NCBI GenBank assembly: GCA_016280685.1
Contig: JAEEHE010000082.1
Location: 1-18,979 of the forward strand
Direction: 5' to 3'
Length of the DNA stretch: 18,979 bases
Origin: Caryophanales bacterium
GTDB lineage: Bacteria; Bacillota_I; Bacilli_A; RFN20; CAG-826
Position numbers and translations under genes: made by a program. The notes below the pieces were generated by a model, which was not told the origin of the DNA, did not search any database, and saw nothing but the letters and a program-made list of their open reading frames with translations. Of the stretch, positions 13,118 through 18,979 are shown piece by piece; within the stretch, counting starts at the first letter, position 1; each line of letters starts with the position of its first letter.

Positions 13118-14471
13118 AAAACTTATAACCGCCAAGGCCACCAAGACCTCCAGGAGGCATTCTGCCTGATTTGCGGTAGGATTCCATTTGTTTCATCATT
13201 TCTTTCATTTGTTCGTATTTTTTCAATACTTTATTGACGTCAGCAATTGTTTTACCACATCCTGAGGCAACACGTTGTTTACGAGAATATTTGAATACTT
13301 CTGGGTTAGAACGTTCATATGGAGTCATAGAATTGATAATAACTTCAAAGTTTTTCATCTCTTTCTCGGCCGCTGCTTGTTGTTCAGGGGAAATCTTAGG
13401 CATTCCTGGGATGAGTTTCATAAGGCCTCCCAAAGAGCCCATTTTTTGCACTTTTTTCATATTGTCGAGCATATCGTTTAAATCGAATTTGCCAGACATC
13501 ATCTTATTGGCGGTTTTTCTCGCTTCTTTCTCATCCATCTCTTGTTGGGCTTTTTCGACCAAAGTCATGACATCGCCCATGCCGAGAATACGGTCTGCCA
13601 TACGATCTGGATGGAATATATCTAAATCAGTAACTTTTTCACCAATACCACTAAATTTGATAGGAAAACCTGTCATGTGCTTTATAGATAAAGCAGCGCC
13701 GCCTCTAGCATCGCCATCAAGTTTAGACATAATGGCACCAGTTAATGTTAATTGTTTATTAAAAGAATCGGCAACATTAACGGCATCTTGACCAGCCATA
13801 GCATCAATTAAGAGTAAAATCTCATCTGGATTAACTGCGTCTTTAATATCATTAAGTTCTTGCATTAACTGTTCATCGATTTGTAAACGACCAGCAGTAT
13901 CGATAATTAAAACATCATAATGTTCGTTAAAGGCTTTTTCTTTGGCTTTTTTCGAAATTTCTACAGGAGAAACTTTGTTTCCTAAATTAACCAAATCAAC
14001 ACCAACTGATTTAGCAAGAGTATCTAATTGTTCAATAGCGGCAGGACGATAAATATCACCTGCGGCTAATAAAACTTTCTTATGAAGCTTATTTTTCATT
14101 AAATAGGCTAACTTACCAACACTGGTAGTCTTACCAGAACCTTGTAAACCAACCATCATGATGATGGTAGGACGATTATTTTGATAGTGAATTTCACTGT
14201 CATCGCTACCTAATAATGTCACTAATTCATCATGCACTATCTTTACGAGCATTTGTGATGGATTAAGTTTACTTAAAACATCTTGGCCTAAAGCTTTCTC
14301 GCGTACATTATTAGTGAATTCTTTAACGACTTTATAATTAACATCAGCCTCTAGTAAAGCGACACGGATTTCTTTGAGCATGTCTTCCATGTTCTTTTCC
14401 GTGAGTCTAGCTTGTCCACGAAGCTTCTTAAAAATTGACGATAATTTATCACTCAAGGATTCAAATGCCAT
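13116..14471 (-). CDS. ffh: Signal recognition particle protein Ffh (SRP54)
   Basis: A 451-residue SRP GTPase that binds signal sequences and 4.5S-type RNA and delivers ribosomes to FtsY at the membrane. N domain about 1-90; GTPase motifs GLQGSGKTT (108-116), GDIYRPAA (138-145), DTAGR (191-195) and SKLDGDARGG (249-258); then the methionine-rich M domain (about 320-451) with the GGLMKLIPGMPK finger loop and the RNA-binding helix region RKQRVASGCGKTIADVN. The end is Gly/Met-rich, as in relatives. The start lies 11 bases inside ylxM. All parts are intact. The SRP RNA gene itself is not in the window. Confidence 0.98.
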   Translation of the reverse strand: MAFESLSDKLSSIFKKLRGQARLTEKNMEDMLKEIRVALLEADVNYKVVKEFTNNVREKALGQDVLSKLNPSQMLVKIVHDELVTLLGSDDSEIHYQNNRPTIIMMVGLQGSGKTTSVGKLAYLMKNKLHKKVLLAAGDIYRPAAIEQLDTLAKSVGVDLVNLGNKVSPVEISKKAKEKAFNEHYDVLIIDTAGRLQIDEQLMQELNDIKDAVNPDEILLLIDAMAGQDAVNVADSFNKQLTLTGAIMSKLDGDARGGAALSIKHMTGFPIKFSGIGEKVTDLDIFHPDRMADRILGMGDVMTLVEKAQQEMDEKEARKTANKMMSGKFDLNDMLDNMKKVQKMGSLGGLMKLIPGMPKISPEQQAAAEKEMKNFEVIINSMTPYERSNPEVFKYSRKQRVASGCGKTIADVNKVLKKYEQMKEMMKQMESYRKSGRMPPGGLGGLGGYKF

Positions 14472-14787
14472 GTTTCATAATCCCTTCTATTTCATCTAAT
14501 TTTTGGAGGATTTTTTCATCGGATGTTTCTGCCTTTAAAGAATGAATTTCCTGTAAAGCTCTTAAACTACAAAGTTTAGATTCAAAATCATCTAATTTTT
14601 TCTTTCCTTTTTTAATTGCGTCCTCGACTGCTGCGCGAGAAATATGACGATTCTCCGCGATCTCAGATACGGAAAGATTGAAAGAAAAATAATCTTCCAA
14701 AACTTCTCTTTGTGTGTCCGAAAGAAGATTTTGATAGATGCTTAGCAATTCGGAATATCTTAAATATGTATCAAGATTCTGGGCCAT
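14461..14787 (-). CDS. ylxM: SRP-associated helix-turn-helix protein YlxM
   Basis: A 108-residue helix-turn-helix protein of the YlxM/p13 family, found only next to ffh or ftsY in Bacillota and able to modulate SRP. Residues 22-65 hold the sigma-70 region-4-like fold (LSDTQREVLEDYFSFNLSVS, then IAENRHISRAAVEDAIKKG), followed by a coiled C-terminal helix. The start shares one base with the ftsY stop (TAATG), with a GAGG site. The stop is TGA, read in the overlap with ffh, which argues for the standard code. Confidence 0.9.
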   Translation of the reverse strand: MAQNLDTYLRYSELLSIYQNLLSDTQREVLEDYFSFNLSVSEIAENRHISRAAVEDAIKKGKKKLDDFESKLCSLRALQEIHSLKAETSDEKILQKLDEIEGIMKHGI

Positions 14788-15758
14788 TATTCTTCCTCAA
14801 CACAAAGTCCATATAAATATTTATCAAGATCAAATTCTTGTAAATCTTCCATTTTTTCGCCCAAACCGATAAATCTAACCGGCACGCCCAGTTCATCGCG
14901 GATGGCTAAAATTATGCCACCTTTACTGGTTCCATCCATTTTTGTGATTACGACACCAGTTAAATTTGTAACTTCCGCAAAGGCTTTAGCTTGGATAACA
15001 CCATTTTGTCCAGTAGTCGCATCGATAATTAAGAAAGTTTCTTGAGGAGCATTTTCAATCTCTTTGCCAATAACTCTCTTAATTTTCGCGAGTTCCGCCA
15101 TCAAGTTAGCTTTTGTCTGTAACCTACCAGCAGTATCAACAATGACAAAGTCACAACCTAATTCTTTGGCCTTCTTTACACCATCATAAGCTACGGATGC
15201 TGGATCGGCTTCAGGCTTACCAGAAACGATATCAATACCTAATCTTTCAGCCCAAATAGTTAATTGCTCAATAGCCCCTGCTCTAAATGTGTCAGCAGCG
15301 ACAAGCATAACTTTTTTGCCTTTGTTTTTATAGCGATATGCTAGTTTAGCGATTGTTGTGGTTTTACCAACTCCATTAACACCAACAACTAATAAAACAG
15401 TTGGTATTCCTTCGGCAAAGTTTAATTCGTTAGAAACATCTCCTTTAGAGGCATAACCAACAAACATTCTATCGACTAATATCTCATTAATTTTATTAGG
15501 ATCGGTGATATGGTCTTCTTTACTTCTTTCTAAGACTTCTTCGATGATATTTAAAGTGAAATTAATACCAACATCACTTTCAATGAGGATTTGTTCTAAT
15601 TCATCGAAATAGTCTTGATTGACTTCTTTATATCTTAAAGAAAGATTTTTCAGTTTATCAGAAAAATTCTTCCGAGATTTTTCCATTCCTTTGGAATATT
15701 GCTCGGTAGTTTTATCTTTCTTTTTAAATTTCTCTTTTAAAAACGATATTAAACCCAT
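14787..15758 (-). CDS. ftsY: SRP receptor FtsY
   Basis: A 323-residue membrane-associated SRP receptor GTPase that pairs with Ffh to hand ribosomes to SecYEG. A short basic, amphipathic start (FLKEKFKKKDK) replaces the long acidic A domain of enterobacteria and probably binds phospholipid. The NG domain has GVNGVGKTTT (126-135), DTFRAGAIEQL, DTAGR (208-212), TTGQNG and TKMDGTSKGG (272-281). The length equals that of Bacillus FtsY. It overlaps the rnc stop by one base (TAATG) and has only a weak AAAGAG binding site, so it is likely translated by coupling. The smc gene that normally separates rnc and ftsY is missing here. Confidence 0.97.
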   Translation of the reverse strand: MGLISFLKEKFKKKDKTTEQYSKGMEKSRKNFSDKLKNLSLRYKEVNQDYFDELEQILIESDVGINFTLNIIEEVLERSKEDHITDPNKINEILVDRMFVGYASKGDVSNELNFAEGIPTVLLVVGVNGVGKTTTIAKLAYRYKNKGKKVMLVAADTFRAGAIEQLTIWAERLGIDIVSGKPEADPASVAYDGVKKAKELGCDFVIVDTAGRLQTKANLMAELAKIKRVIGKEIENAPQETFLIIDATTGQNGVIQAKAFAEVTNLTGVVITKMDGTSKGGIILAIRDELGVPVRFIGLGEKMEDLQEFDLDKYLYGLCVEEE

Positions 15759-16441
15759 TAGACAACTCTTTTCTTTAAGGCGTTCTTTGCCGCATCTTCT
15801 TCCGCGCCTTTTTTCGTTTTACCGGTTCCACTAGCTAAAACGATATCGTTAAATAAGACATTAACAACATAAGTTCTATCATGAGCAGGACCGCTTTCTG
15901 ACACCACGACATAATGAACGCTTTCACGGTGTTCAGCTTGCATTTCTTCTTGTAATTTACTCTTGTAATCAGTGAGGTCTATCTTGCCGAATTTTCTTAC
16001 ATCATTAAGAATGAATTTCTTAATGAAATTATAGGCAAATTTCATGCCTTGATCGATATAGATAGCACCGATTAAAGCTTCAAAACAATCCTCTAAAATC
16101 TTATCGCTTTGCTGGATTTGCTTTTGACTGATGGAATGACCGACGATGATATAATCCGCTAAATGGATGGAACGAGCATAATTAGATAAAGAATGAGACT
16201 TCACTAAATAACTTCTGAGTTTAGACATATTACCCGGTTCCATATCTTGGAATTCATGGAATATCAAATCAGCGGACACGTAGTCTAAAACCGCATCGCC
16301 CATATATTCTAATCTCTCATAATCGAAATGTTTCGTATTAGCGTCGACATTATTGCTAGGATGAGTTAACGCTAAAAGGAAGATGGATTCATCTTTCGGT
16401 TTAACATTAATAGTTTTAAATAATTTATTTAAATCAGGCAT
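15758..16441 (-). CDS. rnc: Ribonuclease III
   Basis: A 227-residue double-strand RNA endonuclease that processes rRNA precursors and structured mRNAs. The catalytic signature is YERLEYMGDAVLDY (41-54), with Glu45 and Asp49, and the second acidic pair is Asp118/Glu121 in LEDCFEALIGAIY. A C-terminal double-strand RNA-binding domain (about 155-225) ends KTKKGAEEDAAKNALKK. The frame also opens at a TTG two codons earlier, but the ATG at 16441 has AGGA seven bases upstream. It overlaps the plsX stop by eight bases. Confidence 0.96.
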   Translation of the reverse strand: MPDLNKLFKTINVKPKDESIFLLALTHPSNNVDANTKHFDYERLEYMGDAVLDYVSADLIFHEFQDMEPGNMSKLRSYLVKSHSLSNYARSIHLADYIIVGHSISQKQIQQSDKILEDCFEALIGAIYIDQGMKFAYNFIKKFILNDVRKFGKIDLTDYKSKLQEEMQAEHRESVHYVVVSESGPAHDRTYVVNVLFNDIVLASGTGKTKKGAEEDAAKNALKKRVV

Positions 16442-17414
16442 TTTCAATTCCTATTTTAATCTTGTTAACAATATCATTTTCCGATAATTTCTTCGCCACT
16501 CTTAAAGCGTGATAGAAACTCTTAGCGTCAGAGCTACCATGCGCTTTGACGACATTACCGTTAATACCTAATAACATCGCTCCTCCGGTGCTCTTATAAT
16601 CCATGGTTTCAGACATTTCTTTAATGCCTTTTCTCACATGGAGATAGCCAATTTTCGACCAGAGATTTCTCTTGAAGGCTTTCTTCATCATATTAGACAT
16701 CATTTTGGCGATGCCTTCACTACCTTTTAAGAAGATATTTCCGGTAAATCCATCAGCGACGACCACATCGGCATCACCGTTTAAAGCATATCGAGCTTCA
16801 ACATTACCTTTAAAACCTTCAAAGTTATTATCTTTCATTAATTTATAGGCCGCTTTCACTTCAGGAGCACCTTTGCCTTCTTCCACACCATTACTTAATA
16901 AGTAAACATTTGGTTTTTCGATGCCGTAAACAGATTGACTATATAATTTACCCATTAAAGCGAATTGCACTAATTCTTCCGCGGAGTTTTCATTATTGGC
17001 ACCGATATCTAAGATAACAGCGTATTTACCTTTAATTTGTGTGGGGAAAGGAGCAACTAAGGCTGCTCTTTTCACACCGGGAATCATTTTTAAATTAATG
17101 GTGGCAGCGCTTAAAAAACCACCGGTTGATCCACAAGAAACCACAGCGTCAAGTCCTTCTTCTTTCATGGTCTTAATTGCGACCATCATAGATGAATTCT
17201 TTAAACGCATCACTTCTAAAGCCCCAGCTTCCATAGGAACGATATCTGGAGCATCGATAATACGGCACTTGCCTTCTAATAAACTTAATTCTTCTTTTTT
17301 TCCGACAGCGGTGATTTCTACATCATTATTATCTTTTAGGAAGTTAATGATGGCTTCTACGATAACTGATGATCCTAAATCTCCACCCATCGCATCTACA
17401 ACTATTTTGTACAT
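16434..17414 (-). CDS. plsX: Phosphate acyltransferase PlsX
   Basis: A 326-residue soluble enzyme that turns acyl-ACP into acyl-phosphate, the donor for PlsY in phospholipid synthesis. Motifs: VVDAMGGDLGSS (5-16), VVSCGSTGGFLSAA (91-104), ILDIGANNENS (134-144) and FTGNIFLKGSEG. The start is the ATG at 17414, with GAGG six bases upstream; longer frames from 17441 add residues not found in the family. It ends in TGA. Its own promoter lies just upstream, so plsX-rnc-ftsY-ylxM-ffh looks like one transcript. The fabD, fabG and acpP genes that often follow plsX are not here. Confidence 0.97.
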   Translation of the reverse strand: MYKIVVDAMGGDLGSSVIVEAIINFLKDNNDVEITAVGKKEELSLLEGKCRIIDAPDIVPMEAGALEVMRLKNSSMMVAIKTMKEEGLDAVVSCGSTGGFLSAATINLKMIPGVKRAALVAPFPTQIKGKYAVILDIGANNENSAEELVQFALMGKLYSQSVYGIEKPNVYLLSNGVEEGKGAPEVKAAYKLMKDNNFEGFKGNVEARYALNGDADVVVADGFTGNIFLKGSEGIAKMMSNMMKKAFKRNLWSKIGYLHVRKGIKEMSETMDYKSTGGAMLLGINGNVVKAHGSSDAKSFYHALRVAKKLSENDIVNKIKIGIENA

Positions 17415-17431
17415 AAAACACCTCGACATGT

Positions 17432-17461
17432 ATTGTATCATGTAAAGAGAAATATAAACAA
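17432..17461 (-). promoter_or_regulatory. Promoter of plsX operon (TTGTTT, 18-base spacer, extended -10 TGA-TACAAT)
   Basis: On the minus strand TACAAT (17437-17432), preceded by TGA, gives an extended -10; TTGTTT (17461-17456) lies 18 bases upstream. The predicted start near 17425 leaves an 11-base leader that includes the GAGG site. The -10 is bracketed by an imperfect ACATG/CATGT dyad (17426-17443), and the -35 falls in the hairpin following recG. Confidence 0.6.
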
Positions 17462-17473
17462 TTAATATTGTTT
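17456..17473 (-). terminator. Weak hairpin after recG
   Basis: AAACAAT and ATTGTTT form a 7-bp, mostly A-T stem around a four-base loop, three bases after the recG stop, followed by TATATTT. It could be a weak terminator; its second arm on the minus strand contains the -35 box of plsX. Confidence 0.35.
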
Positions 17474-17475
17474 TC

Positions 17476-18979
17476 TTAGCCTTTTATTATAGAGTTTTCG
17501 TTAACTTGTTTTTCCGCATAAGAGATAATCTTCTGATATTCTGGATTATTCTTATTTTTCATAATCTCTTTTGCATCATCTCTAGCGACCACAAAAATCT
17601 TGTAGTCATCAACGACATTTAAAAATGAGAAATTAGGAATGCCAGATTGTTTGAATCCTGCGAGTTCACCAGGACCGCGTAATTTCATATCCTCTTCCGC
17701 GATGACAAAGCCATCCTCACTTTTAGTGAGAACTTCTAATCTTTGTCTTCCTTCTTCATCGCTTTCATCATCGAAAGTTAATAAACAGTGCGATAAAGTC
17801 CCATCACGGCCGATACGACCTCTTAATTGATGTAAAGATGCTAAACCGAAGTTAGAGGCATCATAAATAATCATTAAGTTTGCGGGTTTAACATCGATAC
17901 CAACTTCAATAACTGGGGTAGACACTAAGATAGGAACTTCACCGGAATAGAATTTCTCTAATACTTCTTCTTTTTCTTTCGATTTCATGTTTCCGTGTAA
18001 TAAACCTACTTTTTCTTTATAGCGAAGCGCGTATCTAGCATATAATTTATCAACGGAATATCTCCCGTCTTCTCGATAATCAATTAAAGGAGCAACGACA
18101 TAAACTTGGCGATTTTCTTTTAAAGATTTATCCACTAAAGCAAAGATTTTTTTATCATCTGATTCCACTATCTCGGTTTTTACTTCTCTCTTCTTATTAG
18201 GGAAGGTAGTTAATGTAGAAATATCTAAATCACCATATAGAGATAAAGCTAAAGTTCTCGGGATTGGTGTCGCTGACATCATTAATAAGTCAGTATGCGT
18301 TCCTTTATTCGCTAATAAGATTCTTTGGTTAACACCAAAGCGATGCTGTTCATCGATGATTGCTAATCCTAGGGAAGAATAAATAACACTCTTAGTAAAT
18401 AAAGCATGAGTGCCTATCACTAAATCAATCGTCCCATCTTCTAAGTCAGCGTAAATCTGTTTCTTTTCACTCGCTGGAGTAGCGCCTATTAATAGAGCGA
18501 TTCTTAATTTTGTATCAGCAAAAATCTTCTTCGCGTTCTCATAATGCTGTCTCGCTAAAGAATCTGTTGGGGCCATTAAAGCGCCTTGATCACCTCTGAT
18601 ATAATTCGCATATAAAGCGGTGAAACACACTAAAGTTTTACCGGTGCCGACATCGCCTTGTAATAACCTATACATCAAACCATTTTGGTTCATATCTTCG
18701 ATGATTTCTTCCGCGGCTATTTTTTGGTCTTCCGTTAAAGAATATGGTAGAGTGTCTAACCAAGGTTTGCATAAGGATAAATCAATCGGTTCTTTTTTAA
18801 TCTTCGCTAAAGATTTATTTTGTTGCCTGATAATTTGATTCTTTAAAGAGAACATCAAAGCTTCTTCATATTTTAGATGTCTTAATGCTTGTCTAACCTG
18901 TTCAGGATTCTCGGGGAAATGCGCCCATTTCATCGCTAACCATTTCCGACATAATTTATATTTGATGAGATAGTCATAA
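17476..18979 (-). CDS. recG: ATP-dependent DNA helicase RecG (N-terminal part cut by window edge)
   Basis: The last 501 residues of an enzyme usually near 680. The frame stays open to the right edge (YDYLIKYKLCRKWLAMKW...), so the wedge domain that splits forked DNA lies outside. The helicase core is intact: Walker A QGDVGTGKT (18660-18634), the DEQHRFGV box, SATPIPRTLALSLYGD, the second RecA-like domain with LLHGNMKSKEKEEVL, STPVIEVGIDV and the arginine-finger motif QLRGRIGRDG, then the C-terminal TRG-like region LRGPGELAGFKQSG. RecG reverses stalled forks and processes Holliday junctions. Its place directly upstream of plsX is standard in Bacillota. An internal ATG at 18933 is not the start. 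Confidence 0.97.
   Translation of the reverse strand, partial: YDYLIKYKLCRKWLAMKWAHFPENPEQVRQALRHLKYEEALMFSLKNQIIRQQNKSLAKIKKEPIDLSLCKPWLDTLPYSLTEDQKIAAEEIIEDMNQNGLMYRLLQGDVGTGKTLVCFTALYANYIRGDQGALMAPTDSLARQHYENAKKIFADTKLRIALLIGATPASEKKQIYADLEDGTIDLVIGTHALFTKSVIYSSLGLAIIDEQHRFGVNQRILLANKGTHTDLLMMSATPIPRTLALSLYGDLDISTLTTFPNKKREVKTEIVESDDKKIFALVDKSLKENRQVYVVAPLIDYREDGRYSVDKLYARYALRYKEKVGLLHGNMKSKEKEEVLEKFYSGEVPILVSTPVIEVGIDVKPANLMIIYDASNFGLASLHQLRGRIGRDGTLSHCLLTFDDESDEEGRQRLEVLTKSEDGFVIAEEDMKLRGPGELAGFKQSGIPNFSFLNVVDDYKIFVVARDDAKEIMKNKNNPEYQKIISYAEKQVNENSIIKG

Noticed and set aside
13234..13791. Open frame of 185 codons on the plus strand inside ffh
   Set aside because: It is antisense to an intact, conserved gene, has no binding site and resembles no protein family.
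16996..17445. Open frame of 149 codons on the plus strand inside plsX
   Set aside because: It is a shadow of the conserved plsX coding frame; no promoter, binding site or recognisable motif.

Overview
The window is a compact, low-GC stretch of bacterial housekeeping chromosome. Gene content and order match the classic Bacillota arrangement: recG-plsX-rnc-ftsY-ylxM-ffh, rpsP-khpA-rimM-trmD, rplS-lepB-rbgA-rnhB, dprA-topA-xerC, rpsB-tsf-pyrH-frr. AT-rich codon use, U-tailed hairpin terminators, AGGAGG-type ribosome binding sites and the reduced gene set point to a streamlined Bacilli/Mollicutes-allied organism (Erysipelotrichales or RF39-like uncultured lineages are my guess). It uses UGA as a stop: rimM, plsX and ylxM end in TGA and tryptophans are TGG. 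It is therefore not a Mycoplasma-code genome.

Layout, left to right. 1-2823 (minus): rpsB-tsf-pyrH-frr, with frr cut by the left edge. 2976-6944 (minus): xerC, topA and dprA. 6991-9713 (minus): rplS-lepB-rbgA-rnhB. 9887-13095 (plus): an unrecognised membrane protein followed by rpsP-khpA-rimM-trmD. 13116-17414 (minus): plsX-rnc-ftsY-ylxM-ffh. 17476-18979 (minus): recG, whose N-terminal coding part lies beyond the right edge. There is no gene-free stretch over 300 bases; the longest gap (9714-9886) holds two divergent promoters and the rplS leader.

The genes serve ribosome synthesis and maturation (S2, S16, L19, RimM, RbgA, RNase III, RRF), translation elongation (EF-Ts), tRNA modification (TrmD), co-translational membrane targeting and export (Ffh, FtsY, YlxM, signal peptidase), DNA topology and recombination (TopA, XerC, DprA, RecG, RNase HII), nucleotide supply (PyrH) and phospholipid synthesis (PlsX).

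Most of the window is ordinary. The items worth a second look are: the 406-residue protein at 9887-11107, whose N-terminal half looks like an ABC ATPase that has lost its catalytic motifs and is joined to four membrane helices; its apparently leaderless promoter; the inversion of the rpsP-trmD block relative to its neighbours; a hairpin that pairs the whole dprA ribosome binding site; and a repeated habit of placing terminator-like hairpins across stop codons or directly before the next gene, sometimes with the next promoter's -35 box inside the hairpin. Several start codons were corrected from longer open frames using ribosome binding sites and family alignment from memory (rpsB, rplS, lepB, topA, rnc, plsX). 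I see no tRNA, rRNA, CRISPR array, insertion sequence or prophage.
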